Positions 1 to 12,553 of a DNA stretch of 64,000 nucleotides are shown in pieces (within the stretch, counting starts at the first letter, position 1; the number at the start of each line of letters is the position of its first letter). Position numbers and translations under genes: made by a program. The notes beneath the pieces are model-generated. The model was not told the origin of the DNA and made no database searches. It saw only the letters and a list, made by a program, of their open reading frames with translations. This stretch comes from Okapia johnstoni (Eukaryota > Chordata > Mammalia > Artiodactyla > Giraffidae): assembly GCA_024291935.2 (NCBI GenBank), contig JAGTYA010000024.1:6200001-6264000 (forward strand), read 5' to 3'.

Positions 1-19
1 CAGAGCTCCACGCGGCTGC

Positions 20-325
20 CTCCTTCTCGTCATGCAGGCTTCAGCTAAAATGTCACCTTTTCAGACAGGATTTCCTGGACTATTCCAGGCCCAAAATAGC
101 AACTCGTCATGTTATCGCATATTGTCTGACTCTTGATCCTATTTTAGTTTCTTTAAAGCACTTATCACTGTCTGAAATGTATACATCTGTGTTTTATTGC
201 TTGTCTCTCCAGACTAGAATGTCAGTTCCAGAGAGAAGGGCCTGTGTCCACCCTGTACATTGCTTTGGCCTAATACATAAATGCTTAAACAAATACTTGC
301 TGCAGTAATGAATAAACAGTTCAGT
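20..325 (+). mobile_element. L2 LINE 3'-end remnant
   Basis: Old, diverged copy recognised by the L2 consensus order: 'TCAGCTAAAATGTCACCTTT', then 'AGCACTTATCACTGTCTGA', then 'AGACTAGAATGTCAGTTCC', ending in an AATGAATAAA-like tail. Confidence 0.7.
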
Positions 326-536
326 TTATAGATGGAAAAGTTTTTTGTACTTTTGGCTTCTGTGAATGAAAAAGGAAATAACTCAACCTAAGCAAGATGA
401 GTTCATTCAAATTATTAACAAGGAAGGAGAAATTTTACTAAAAGTAGGAAGTAAATAAAATTTTAAGCACTAAATTCTTATATGATTTTATATTTAATTA
501 TAGTAAATTGATTATAATTATTTTAGCTCTTACTTA

Positions 537-752
537 GACTTCCCTGGTGGCTCAGATGGTAAAGCGTCTGCCTACAATGCGGGAGACCCGGGTTCAATCT
601 CTGGGTAGGGAAGATCTCCTGGAGAGGGAAACGGCAACGCACTCCAGTACTCTCGCCTGGAAAATCCCATGGATGGAGGAGCCTGGTGGGCTGCAGTCCA
701 TGGGGTCGCAAAGAGTCGGACACGACTGAGCGACTTCACTTTCTTTCTTTCG
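537..752 (+). mobile_element. Bov-tA SINE
   Basis: Complete ruminant SINE. A tRNA-like head (CTTCCCTGGTGGCTCAGATGG ... GGGTTCAATC) is joined to the BovA unit, whose end reads GGGGTCGCAAAGAGTCGGAC and then ACTGAGCGACTTCAC. The A/B-box head is not a tRNA gene. Confidence 0.92.
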
Positions 753-1204
753 TTTACTTACACTTTCAGGTGTGGTGTTCAAGTACCGTCTTACGCAAGT
801 TTCACAACAGAATCACGAGGTAGATACTAACACGGTGCCGGTGGACATGGCGGGTGGAGCGGGGCATCAGGGCTCCCAGATGCTCAACTGCTTGTTTAAG
901 TTAATATATGGAGAAGCTGGGTCCTGAGCTCAGGTTTGTTTGACCCAAAGCCCATGTTCTCAACCATCACACTGGACTGTCTTCCCTAACTGAACTGGGG
1001 GGATATAAGCCATCAGATCCAAGATAATTTTGCTTTCAATAAAGTATCTGGGGACATCTTGAGATGAGTGATCTCTTCTGAAAAGGACTGCCCTGGAAAA
1101 GCCTTGCACTATTTGCAGCAAGTGATGAGAAACCCTGTGAAGAGAGGTGGTTTACCATGTTTACTGTACAGTCTCTGGCTCTGAAACACTGAACCGTCTC
1201 CCAC

Positions 1205-1333
1205 CTGGGCAGCCTCGTACGTGATGGTCTTGGTCTCGGTATGGACGATAGGGACGTCTTTGGTTGGAATTTCACTTTTCACAGCATTGGCAGTGTCTGA
1301 GATGGTGACCGTCTGAGTCTTCACCAGGGGAGG
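1205..1333 (-). CDS. EPB41: EPB41 exon 18: start of the C-terminal domain
   Basis: One hundred and twenty-nine nucleotides, 43 codons, phase 0-0, from PPLVKTQTVTISDTANAV to TKTITYEAAQ. The acceptor is TGCCTCACAG and the donor CAG|GTGGGA. The peptide is the beginning of the 4.1 C-terminal domain (22/24 kDa), a region conserved across all four paralogues; in 4.1R the C-terminal domain binds NuMA and other partners. The usual continuation (a Ser/Thr-rich stretch, then TVKGGISETR-type sequence) was not found in bases 1-1204, so the remaining terminal exons and the 3' UTR lie outside. Confidence 0.96.
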
Positions 1334-2466
1334 CTGTGAGGCAGTAAAGAAACAGTTACTGGAGTCCTCTGAAGGCTGTGGCTAGCTAATCTTCTGACAT
1401 TGATCTGATCAAAGTGATTGCTCTGATTAAGCAAAGGGCTAGCTCAACCTCTGCCCAAGACTTGGACACTATTTCAGTGTAGCCCTGACAAGGTGTCGAG
1501 TCACCAAGGACATTCAAGAGCAGCACTACTGTTCACTTTCGCAGGCTTAATGGAAAGCAACAGTATCAGACAGTTACGAGTGGTGATGCAAAACACTTCA
1601 GACGGACCTTCGGAACTCGAATATAAAACTATTTGCCAAAGAGCAGTCACTTCTGTTTGTCCTTGTGACTGTACCATTAAAATTAAGGAAATCAGCCACA
1701 TTTTCTCCCCTTAGTACAAATGGTACATGACATAGCACTGGCATTGAAACACATTACCCTGGAATTCATTAACTTCTTTCAAATCAATGTCAGACATTCA
1801 CTCTGGAGTTATTGAAAAGAAAACAGTATTGGGAAAAGTGGAAAGAAGATAATCAGTTCTACCACCACCTGGTGATTAACCTCAGAATTTCCGAAGAATG
1901 AACTTAAGCAAAATATCAAAGGTTTCCTGTCCATCAGCTCACCTTCCCCAAGACTATAAATCACCCTGAAACTACCATATGATTGTGGTAAAATTAAGTG
2001 GCCATCCACCTTAGCATCGGAGATTAGTGCCTATGATCATGGAAGCTCCCGTGAGTGGGGTCAGTGGGAGTGGTGGGCTGCACTATGTGGCTGCAATACA
2101 TAAACCATTATTTGGGGCCTGACTCCTCATTTAAAAAAGTCAGTTACCCCTTTTAATTAATTAAGAGTATTTGAATTTTGGGGGCAGGGTCTCAGAACAC
2201 TGAAGGCCCCTCATCACAGAAGTCTCAGAAATTCGCCTCTTTATGAAGCCCGTTCTCGATCAAGGAAAAGAGTTTTGGGGGTAGTGTTAATGACTCTGAA
2301 TACATTTTTTTGTAGTAACCAAGAACTTCAATTTTATTCTGTGATTTTTGAAAAGAGCCAAGAGGCAACTATCCTCACCACTGCCACCACCACCTCCTCC
2401 GCAGAATAGATTCTGGCCCTCTCCCAAAGTGAGTCGTTAGATCTGCATCATTGAATCAGTTACTAC
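1334..2466 (-). other. EPB41 intron between 17B-type exon and exon 18
   Basis: A 1133-bp intron. I see no confident repeat and no other exon. A short C-rich/CCA-rich stretch lies just downstream of the 17B-type donor (about 2376-2402). Confidence 0.6.
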
Positions 2467-2916
2467 CTGGAAACTTCGAATGAGGGTGGGGAATCGGTTA
2501 CCCACACGAGAGTCAAGAAATGATCCATTTTGCTTTCCAAGTGGCTCTCCTGGTGTAACACGTTGTTCACTACTCTCTGCCTTTTTTTCACCAAGTTGCA
2601 GCTGGGAGGAAGCTGGTGATACTGAGGACTGTAAGGCACTGGCCTGTTCCTCCACTCCTACACACTCCCCACTGGGACCTCTCAGCTCTTCCTTAATATC
2701 AAGAGAGCCAGCTGCCCCCAGCTCCTTCTCTTCTGTCTCCTTGCTGCTTATGGAGAGGGAGCCAAAGTCAAAGTTTTTTGGAGACTCCGGTGAAGTGGTC
2801 ATTTGGCTCTTACTAGGAGTAACTGAACGCTTGGGGCCCTCCCATTCAGAGTCAGGGTTGGTAGATGGCCCCGTGGTCACGGCAGCCACCTCCTTGGTGC
2901 GAATGCCATCTATGTT
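2467..2916 (-). CDS. EPB41: EPB41 large alternative cassette exon (17B-type), 150 codons
   Basis: Four hundred and fifty nucleotides, phase 0-0, with no stop, from NIDGIRTKEVAAVTTG to LIRSFQ. The acceptor is a pyrimidine-rich stretch ending TTTGTAG at 2917-2918; the donor is CCAG|GTAGTA. It lies between exon 17 (21.5 kb upstream) and exon 18 (1.1 kb downstream), where EPB41 is known to carry a large optional exon 17B. The peptide is acidic and Ser/Thr-rich, with at least five S/T-P sites (SVTPSK, TSPESPK, VSPAS, RVTPGE). It contains no recognisable domain and is probably disordered. A 450-nt open frame with both splice sites in matching phase is very unlikely by chance in AT-rich intron. Inclusion would insert 150 residues between the spectrin-actin-binding and C-terminal domains. 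Confidence 0.88.
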
Positions 2917-4357
2917 CTACAAATAAATGAACACACACAAGAGAAGAAGATTAGGAGTAGGTGGGAAACACAGTGAACTCTGAGAATCAACAATGATTTC
3001 TAAGAGGCCTCAAAAAAATTAATACTAATATAAACCAGGAAGCTTAGCTCCTGAAGGTGGTCAAAAGGAAGAATTACTTGCTGTTTACTAAACACGTCAG
3101 CAGCTTAAACAATTCCAACCTCAGTTTGGTCATAGTTCTACAACATGGTTAATCTGAGAAATGATTTCGATGTGCCTCACAGAGGAACAAACACTTTGTA
3201 TTACTATGGTCTTCTCTGTATAACATACTCTTCATACTCAGAGGAGGCACTATTCCTAAATACCTAACTCATTACTATGCACAGGACACAGTGCAATTTA
3301 TGAGTCGATGAAACGTAGCTGGATGAGTCTGATCAGATTGAAAAATGCTCCATACAACTCCAAGCCATATGTATCATCATGCTGGCCCATGACGGAGAAG
3401 CTGAAATCAAGACTTTGGTTGGCAGAGATACGGAAGGTGAGTACATCCAGCACAGACAATCCAATCATGGTCAAAGAACTAACTGTGATATCAGAAACAG
3501 TGAAACAATGCTTTGTAAAGAGAATAAATGTCACTTAGCAGTTGAGAAGTATTTCTCCCCAGATGAATGACAATGTCTCTAACTCCTGAGAGAAATAAAT
3601 CCTGGAAACACAGAGTTCCCTCTTGGGCTGAATGCCTCACATTAAAGGATAAACAGATCTAAAATAAGAACTTTCAAGAGAATGTGGATGAGAAGATAAC
3701 ATCACAGTACGGGGAACTATTCCTAATGTTTAAAGAAAAGTGCTGTGGTTGGAAGAAGAGTAGGAATTCACGCTAGTAGGAAAAGAACATGAACCATTTG
3801 AGAAATGAACAATCTAACAGAAGCCAAATGTTAGGAAAATCGGCATGTGCATGCCAGAGAGCTATAAATAAGGCACATAGGCCTGGAATTTTGGTAAAAT
3901 CAACTTACCATATTACATGCCATATAGGAAATTAATAGAAAAGCACTCTTTTAAAAAGGTGTTCCTGGAGTAAATGACTTATGCGTGGACCAGCCTACAT
4001 GTTTTAGTACTGAAATCACCCTATATATATTATATTTTTTTAAAAAATCATTGCTGCTCCTTAAGTTGTAAACCAGTCTACACTGTGATGAATATAAACC
4101 AGTGGTCTAGTTAGGAGAAGAAAAGATGCATTGCACTTAAGAACTCCAGGTCAACTTTACTTGTAAGAACAGTTTAACTTAAGAGCATCTCAAAGTGGTA
4201 CAAGTTGAACTCGCATTAGGCAGGTCTTTCATTGACTGATCATGAATATTACTTAGGACATGAAAAATGGAATGGAAAGATGACAAGAGAAACTGCCTTT
4301 GTCTGAAGATGTATCAGAGATATATAAACTATTCATGTTAAACGTATATGAATTTCC

Positions 4358-4485
4358 TCATATTTAAAATGAGAATAATACGTGGTTTGACTCACAAGGT
4401 TCTGAAGATCAAATACAATAATATATGAAAGCACTCTGTAAATTCTCAATTACCATATAGATTCACTTAATTCAATCAACATTAT
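4358..4485 (+). mobile_element. MIR SINE remnant
   Basis: TTTCCTCATATTTAAAATGAGAATAATA, followed by an AAGGTT..GAAGATCAAATA-like segment and GAAAGCACTCTGTAAA, follows the 3' half of the MIR consensus. Confidence 0.55.
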
Positions 4486-5529
4486 CTGAGCACCAATAAT
4501 AGGCTAGGGCCTGGGGGATACCAGAATGAGTTTGTTGTTATGTTACTAACACTTTGTACTACTTTCTAAGGTACTTATCTCACCATTTCTTTTGAGTCAG
4601 ACGAGCTGTTATGGAGCTGCCCAAAATAGACTCGCTGGTAATAAACAGATAGGCTTTCTCAAATTGCTGTATGCTAGCTCTAATGCTGTGACTAGCATAA
4701 CCAAACCCACTCACATGGAGAGGCTTCTCCAAATAATTTTGTCACAACTGAGAAGGTTGATTAATAACCAGGAAAAAGCCTAAGATAATCAAGGAAGAGC
4801 CAATTTTATACCAGTCTGACCAAGTGATAAGCAGTGGTCTGTCATCAAGAAGCCATCTGTGAATCAAACATTGCTGAGGCCAGCACCACCTGGCCAAAAG
4901 TTGCCTGCTGCTGAGTAAAATTAGATAGATTGATCATTTTTTTCAAAGCAGGAATAGAGGAGACCAAGGGTAAAAAAGCTGTGGCTATAGTAATATCAAT
5001 TCACCAAATATTTACTGATCACCGAATACATATTAGTCACCGGAAATAAAAGGAAAACGGATAACGGTTGGGCTGGATTACCACTTAGAGCACTCTCACG
5101 TATCGTCGAATCAGCCGCTCCAGTTGGCTCTGCTGTCGAGATCGCTGGGACAACACAGCCAACTGCTTACTGGACACTCTCCCAGGCATATGGGATACAA
5201 TATGCCCCAAACTAAACTCATCCAGTCCACTTTAGGAAGTCCCTTATCTGCTCTTCTCTATCCCCACACTTCCTGTCTTCATTCAGGCTCTTATCACACC
5301 TCACCCGCTTCCTAACAATGCCCTGAACAAATTTTCCCTTCTTTCTTCATCCTTTCTTTCTCATCTCAACCCTTTCCTGAACACACCCTTTATTCTGCTG
5401 TGAAAGTGTTTATTTCTAAAAACGATATATTGAAAATCCCATTTTTCAGCTTAGTCCTTCAATGATTCTTCACCGACTTTTGGTTAAAGTTCAGGTCCTT
5501 TTCTAAGACATAGAAGATATTTAAAATAT

Positions 5530-5925
5530 GACTCTTATCTCTCTCCAGCGCTTCACCCTGCTACACCTTCACACACACCCTTCTCTCTACTAACTCAAGA
5601 CAATTTGCCATTCTTAGAACACAGCATGCTTTTTTTTTTTTGCCTCTGTGCCTTTATCAATATTGTATTGTTCCTCCTGCCTGAAAGTCTATACTCAACT
5701 CATGTTAGTTCTTCTGGAAGTTTTCTCCTGGCTGCCTGAAGTATGTTTAGATACCATGACTCTTTCATTCCCATTGTACCCTGTCATTATGGGTTCAGTC
5801 ATCTGTCTTTTCCATTAGACTGAGCTCCATGGGGAATAAGGACTTCTATACTTCTTAGCTGTGTATCTCTCTTGCACAGTTTTTGGCACATAATAGATGT
5901 TCAGTTAAAAACTTGCTGAAATTAT
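5530..5925 (+). mobile_element. L2 LINE 3'-end remnant
   Basis: Diverged match to L2: CCTGCCTGAAAGTCTATACT, TTCTCCTGGCTGCCTGA, a TTAGACTGAGCTCCATGGGG segment and GGCACATAATAGATGTTCAG, in consensus order. Confidence 0.65.
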
Positions 5926-6064
5926 ACTAGATAAATTCAGGAGTCCTGAGATCTGTTTTGCCTTGAGCTATTCAAAAACTGAAAAGACTCATTTAGAAAG
6001 AACATAAAAAGTGGCCCACTTGACCAGACCAGCATTCAATGTTCCACGTCAGTAAAATAAGAGG

Positions 6065-6262
6065 AAAACTAACATTACTGCGTGCCCACCATGTGACAGT
6101 TACTCTAACACGTCTTCTCTTTTCATTTCTCACAGCCTCACTCCGAGGTAGTCACTATTCCTATTTTACAGATGAAGAAATGGAGAGGGTAAGCAGGTGA
6201 AGCTAGGAACTAATGGAACTCGAGTTTAACCTAAGCTCAGTGTTTGATTCTAAAGCCCATTT
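6065..6262 (-). mobile_element. MIR SINE remnant
   Basis: Antisense MIR pattern: CTCACAGCCTCACTCCGAGG, CTATTTTACAGATGAAGAAA, a GGTAAGCAGGTGAAGCTAG-like segment and AACTCGAGTTTAACC. Confidence 0.6.
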
Positions 6263-9200
6263 CTTCCCATGGCAATGGAAAGTATTTCTAGTGGGCCCAG
6301 AGGACACGTCCTATTACATTCAAAAGAATAAACAATAAACCTGACTTTTCTTTTGGAAAGCACAAAAATTGCCCAAAGTCCTCTTAGCAGAGTCTGATTT
6401 CAGTGGCTGACACCATACTTTGAAACATAAGCAGATGGCTGGAAAGCCAGAAGAAGAGATTGGGGCAAAGAGAAGATATAAAATCCTTATGACATAAGAC
6501 ACCCACAATTTGGCATCTAACATGAGCAAAGAATTTTAACTGACAGTGCTGTGCCTTTGGCTATGACCATCAGCATGGGCCATTTGATTACATAAGATTT
6601 TGCAGAGCTCCATATACCAAACTGGCCTGGAAACTTTAAACAGATCTTCTGAAGGGTATGTCACAAGGTTGTCTAGCTGGTTTCAAGGATATGAGAAGGA
6701 AGAACGTTAGACCAGTATTTAAGTGAGCAGGAACATTGTTTGATTGAAAACTCTGTTTTACTTAAAAAGTCAATAGTTCCTGCTAAGTATGATAAATCAG
6801 TATTTTCTTTGGGGGAAAAAAAAATCTGATTTTTTTTTTTGGAAAATTTTTTTCCCCTAAAGGCTTTCTCTTGAAAATGACTTACTCAAACAGATTATGT
6901 CACAGGATCATCAAGCCCTGAGTGTGTATGTGCCTTTATGAGTTATAAATAACCTCTCTCTTGACTTAGGGATTACAGACATTATTAAAAGTGGGATAGG
7001 GGTGTTTTATATGTATTTTGCTGTTATTTCATTAAATGCAATCCAGAGTCTTCCTTTTTAGGTTATTTTTGAAGGAAGGGATTTATATATTTTATTGAAA
7101 TAAGTACAGTTATGCTGACAAGACTCTCTTATCCTATAAGCATCACAATGAAGATAAATCCCGAAATCTTTCTAAAATTTTGCTGCATAAGCAAGAGCCA
7201 TATACTTTCTTTTCCTGGAGGGTATATGTAGTAATCCTCTCCATTTTGTTACTTGTTCTTTGCTTAGTGAAGCCCAATTTTACCTTTAGATGGCAATGGG
7301 AAAATAGTTCCTTTCTCTGCTAAAAAAAAAAAAAAAAAAAAAGAACCTGCTGTTGTCTCACTTTATCTTCGTATATATTAAAATCCTGGGTAGGCAGGTA
7401 AGGACCAAGTGAAGAACAGCAACTTTTTCACTGTCAACCTTGTCACATGATTCCAGGGATATACTTTGATTTCAGGACCATGATTAGATTGTTGGAATGA
7501 GGGAAGAAGGCAAAAATGCTAACTTCAAACACTAAATCTTCCTCTTGATAATATGCTATGTTTTATTTCTTATCCATTTAAGAATTACACTTTCTAATGT
7601 GTGTAATTATACACATGAAAAAGACCTTAGGTATACTAAAATATCAATAGAGGTAGGACTGCAAGTAATTTAATTTCTTTCTTTGTGTTTTTCTGTATTT
7701 CACAACCTTTTAAAAATGAATATGCATTATCTTTATAATAAAAATGCTATTAAATAATTTTTCTTATGCAAGCTTTTACACTGGTTTCGTAACGAAATGA
7801 TCTATAAAACCGGAAGAGTCTGGTACACAATCTATGAAGGAAGTGCTAATAAATCCTTAATATCCTCCAAGCCTTTGAAGACCATTAAAAATAAACCTTA
7901 ATGGTTTCCTAAATGAAAAAGTAGTTAATGGAAAGAATAATAAGAAATGTCAGCAACTGTTAATGGTATACAAATTCTTTTATATGGAGAATATAATATA
8001 AAACACTAGTAATTTAGTGTTTTGAGTGGGTTTTGAAAGTCAAAGTCAATGGTGATGGACTTAATCTGAGTGGAAAAAATAGCTCAAATTTAAAGTGTAG
8101 CTTCACTACATTTTGTTTAATGTTTTCTGATTTAGAGACGGCAGTGATATTCTCAGGAATATGAATAAAAATATGGCTTATCTGTGAGTTGTCACAGATT
8201 TTCTGTGAATGTCTTATTAGACATCTGAAGACACATGGAAAATGATCATTCACTTGCAAAGTCACAAAAGCCACTGGGAATATAAAATATTAAAGTATCC
8301 CAAGACCTGAGCTAAACATTAACTCTAGATTAGTGATATTGACTATGGATAAACACTATACTTCACATCAGAATGCTTTATATTTCTTTTGTGTGTGTGG
8401 GTTTTGTTTGTTTTGGCTGAGTGCTCTATACCTCAGGTTGAAATCTTCTCTTACTGCAATTAAGTATAAGACATCAGAATGAACTGACCAAATTCAGTAA
8501 ATAGCTGTTTAATTGTCACCTCAGAAGACAATCCTCTTTTAGGTGATTTTGAGATAAATAAAAGGAAGTCATCCAATTTCCAGGGTACTCAGATTTAGCT
8601 GAATGAAGATATTAACAATGATATATACAGACAGCAGTTAAGTATGTCTGCATAATAAACTCAGAGCTGTGTGGTGGTTGGGGCAATGATGGAAGCTTGG
8701 GGAGAAGGCAAACTTTGATCAGAGCTGGTCAGTAAGCTTAATTACAGTGTCTTGTGTGTGTGTGTACGCCTTCTCAGGTATTGTAACATTATACTAAGCA
8801 CTGAAATAGGCCAGTCAACTATGTTATCAAGTCCACCATTAGCAGAATTAGAGAGCTAACAGAACAATGTTAAAAGAAGGAAGAAAATAGAGTCACATCA
8901 GTCACAAAGCTAACTTCTAAAGAGAGCCTTGGAATCAAGGTGTGCTTAAGTTTTCAGAAAAATGCTTCTCCTTCATATTCTACTTGGTGTTTTCCAAGAT
9001 CTGTTTTTAGAATACCAAGGAAAATTTTATCATATATACACATGCACGTGCAAACAGACATTATAGACAAAATTAATAAATATTACACTTGCTGAAATTA
9101 TACAGGACAAATTTTAAGAGAAGGGCAATTAACAGGATAAGGTGACATTTTATTTTATCAAATTGATTAAATTGAGAAGCAGGAAACACAAATGATGACT

Positions 9201-9716
9201 GCGAAAGAATTTTCTTAGTCTGGCCAGACCGAAATACAAATTCTGTCACTAAATGCACAAATATCCTGTCTTAACCCACTTTACCAGTGCCATCTTAGAG
9301 AGTCTCTAACTAACACTCTCTTCCGAATCAACAAGAGTTTCACTTTTACATAAATATACTTAGAGGCTCAAGCACAAAAAACCAGAAATACTCTTTGATG
9401 AAGAACAAATAATTATTATAGTTATAAAATGTCTTTCGGTTTGATGACAACGTGTTTCTAGTTTGTTTGCTTTTGGACCCTAATCTGATTTTCCTCAGAA
9501 CTGGTACTTGAAGTTTGATTTAATTACTGGGAATTCGAACTACTGATCTATCTGTTAATAAGTATTTCCAGTAAATGTGTAAATGAAACAACTATTTTCT
9601 TCCAAACAAACTATTTTCTTCTGAATGATTTTAAAACCAAGAACCAGATTACCCCCAAGGCCAAAAAGAGCCCTGAGACTCTCTGTCTCAACAATAGGCA
9701 AGGCTTCGTTTCTTTT

Positions 9717-9840
9717 TTTCTTCTGTATTTTGGCCGCACCACAGCATGCATGATCTTAATTCCCCAACCACGGATCAATCCCACGCCCTCTGCAATGGAA
9801 GTGCAACGTCTTAACTGCTGGACCACCAGGGAGGTCCCAA
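9717..9840 (-). mobile_element. CHR-type (tRNA-derived) SINE
   Basis: Antisense copy: TTTTGGCCGCACCACAGCAT ... CCCCAACCACGGATCAA ... CTGCTGGACCACCAGGGAGG. Poly-T at its left end is the antisense A tail. Confidence 0.8.
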
Positions 9841-10114
9841 GGCCTCATTTCTTATGCCCATCTGCTGGTTCCTACTGTGACTGAAAGATCCTATTACAGG
9901 TTCTGAGACATTCTGTGAAACAACCTGAGGGATTTAAGGCAAGTTAAGGGCAGTCCAGTGTTAATAAATCAACTCATTAGTGGTTGGGGATCTTAAAGCA
10001 CCATTTTTAATACGTAGTTGTATAAGTCACTAGAGTCTCACAAATTCCAGCCTTCTTAATTTACTTTCTATAACTTTCATCACATTTTCACCTGGGGACT
10101 AAGTGACTTAGGAT

Positions 10115-10335
10115 ATAGCTGTGGCACAACAGAATACCACTGAACTGAGACATCAAAGACCTACATTGCAGCTCTAGTTCTCTCACTTAAAAACTGCCTG
10201 TTCTTGAGCAGTCCTTGAACTGCTCAGAGACTCAATTTTATCATATAAAGCCAGAACACCACTATATATCTGATATGGGTATTGTGAGGGCTAACTGTGT
10301 ACTGTGTTCAAAATGAAGTGCTAAGCAAATACTAG
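10115..10335 (+). mobile_element. MIR SINE remnant
   Basis: Sense MIR pattern: a GACATCAAAGACCTACATTG-type head, CTTGAGCAGTCCTTGAACT, CTCAGAGACTCAATTTTATC, then GGTATTGTGAGGGCTAA. Confidence 0.55.
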
Positions 10336-10447
10336 ATCTTATTTGTCGTTGTACTGTATTTCTCAAAATATTCCTTTTTGCAAAGAAACACGAACCAGAA
10401 CTAGTCCCTATATGAGTGTTTCTTAAGTATCCAAATTAGCCAACCCT

Positions 10448-10768
10448 ATGGATTTACCTAATCGTAAAGGAAAGCAACCCTGAATATTCACTGGAAGGAC
10501 TGATGCTGAAGCTGAAGCTCCAATACTTTGGCCACCCATTGCAAAGAGTCGACTCACTAGAAAAGACCCTCATGCTGGGAAAGACTGAAGGCAGGAGAAG
10601 AGTGTGACAGAGGATGAGATGGGTAGACAGCATCACTGACTCAACAGACATGAATCTGAGAAAACTCCAGGAGATAGTGAGGGACAGGGAAGCCCGGGGT
10701 GCTGCGGTCCATGGGGTCACAAAGAGTCAGACACTACTTAGTGACTGAACAACAACAGCATGGATTTA
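10448..10768 (+). mobile_element. BovB (RTE) LINE, 5'-truncated 3' end with target duplication
   Basis: A short BovB 3' segment (about 10462-10757) beginning near AAAGGAAAGCAACCCTGAAT and ending GACTGAACAACAACA. ATGGATTTA occurs at 10448-10456 and 10760-10768, a 9-bp target-site duplication. It encodes only a broken fragment of the terminal part of the reverse-transcriptase reading frame. Confidence 0.88.
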
Positions 10769-12437
10769 ACTAAGGCTGGTCTTCCTTGCGGCTTGGCACG
10801 TTCTGAGTCAGGTTCTCGTTATATTTTAGAGGATATCACCAGGTAGAAATTAGAAGAAAGAAATTGTTACAGAAGATAGTAACTAAAATTGATACACTCT
10901 GAAGATATTTAAGTACTCCTGAGCTAAGATTCTCATGAAGAACACTGGATAGGCTGTTTTTAGTAGCTTTGAGAACATTTCTGATCAGTTACAAAATTTA
11001 CTATTTTAAAGCTTCATAGATTTATTGCTGTTTCTAAGCCTAAAGTCTATCTTTTTGTGTTACTACCCACAGATTGTGCTTCCAGAAATTACTAAATTTT
11101 CTGTAAAAGAGGCCCAGAGTCAGCATACTGTCTCTATAATCACTTCACCCAATGGAACCCTAAATCTCCTACATCTATTAAACTACCATTGGTTTTCCCA
11201 TTCTCTTCCTTCTATTCTGCCATTCAATCAAGTAAACCGAGAGTCAGAACTGACCTTGGAAATCATGCTTAATGATACGATCAACTCTGTAATGTCACCA
11301 TCATCTTTGCAATGACTTTGTGGCCTGTTGAAATGCAAATATCTCAGGGAAAGTTAATACATTAAACTTTTATCAGCATTTCTGTATGTCGAAAAAAAGG
11401 GAGTTTGGGGATTCGTTAGACTTACTTATACAATTTTAACAAACAAGTTTTGAAAAGGTAAAGGGAATGAGCAGAAGGTGGCAGTGGGATTGAGGGGGAG
11501 GGGTGTGCACAGACACACATACACCCACATAGCACATTACCCTTGCTTTGCAAACCCAGTAAGAAATGCTTTGCACTGCAAATGACCACAGAACCAGCAG
11601 GAATCGAGGTTATCTTGCTAAAGCACAGAAGGAAGATACCCAGCAGAAGAGTCCAGCTCCTGGTTCTGAACTAAAGTAAACAATAAATATTACAGTCACT
11701 TAAATGATCAAAATGTATTTAAATAACACCCCCAAAAGGTCTCCAACATGCAAACTAAAAAATGTAGACTCCAATCCTGATAAAATCAGTTAATTGCGAG
11801 TGCTTTCTTTCCACATACTTCTCTCTTAACAAAATATGGCAAGTTTATGTCTCAGTAAAGAATGGCTTTAAGTGCCTTGGGAAAAAGCTCTAAAAAACAA
11901 AACATATGTCTTTATACATTTACTATATTATTAATATTTATAATCTTATCCCTATTTTGAAAAATTAATAATATCAATATTTCCCTTGGCTGTATAACAA
12001 TGCTAACCTGTGATATATACTAATGCTAACAATGTGATATATACATTTTTTAATTTGTTAAGTTAAAACAAATGCTTTTAAAGGGGCACTTGCAATAAGA
12101 GATAAATCAGATGTGGTAATGGCTTCTTTTGTAAAAGCCATGTGTAAACAGCACATAAAGATGACAGGTCAAGCAGCAGTAGCCCATTCTTCAGCCAAAA
12201 AAGGAAACAAATGAAGAAAGGAGAACAAAAATCACCCAAAAGAAAAACACCCCCTGACCCCTCCACCCCCAAAAGCTTCATAAATAATAGTTTCAATACA
12301 CGTTTGGTGGAAAACTCAGACAAACTGGCAGTTTAGAAAAGGATATTAGGATCACAAACACTCAGGATGGGGATAAGCTAACAACAGAGTGACCAAGCAG
12401 CTAGCAAAAGATGATTTTAAAATTCTATCTTTCTTCT

Positions 12438-12553
12438 CACTTTGTGTGTTTTTTAATTTTTTTGGCCACACCACACAGTGAACAGGGATGGAACCCAGAT
12501 CCCTGACAGTGAAGCGCAGAGTCGTAACCACTGGATTGTCAGGGATTTCCCCT
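12438..12553 (-). mobile_element. CHR-type (tRNA-derived) SINE
   Basis: Antisense copy: TTTTTGGCCACACCACACAG, a GGATGGAACCCAGATCCCTG segment, GTAACCACTGGATTGTCAGG and TTTCCC. Confidence 0.82.

Larger units (their letters stand above)
1..1204 (-). other. EPB41 intron 3' of exon 18 (partial)
   Basis: Intronic DNA downstream of exon 18. It contains an L2 LINE remnant and one full-length Bov-tA SINE. From about 750 to 1204 I see only unique AT-balanced sequence. The next C-terminal-domain exon is not present. Confidence 0.7.

Noticed and set aside
537..610. tRNA gene suggested by the A/B-box-like head
   Set aside because: It is the tRNA-derived head of a Bov-tA SINE, with no complete cloverleaf of an active tRNA.
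3298..3538. Overlapping 76-78-codon frames on both strands
   Set aside because: No recognisable protein, no phase-compatible splice pair with EPB41 exons found.
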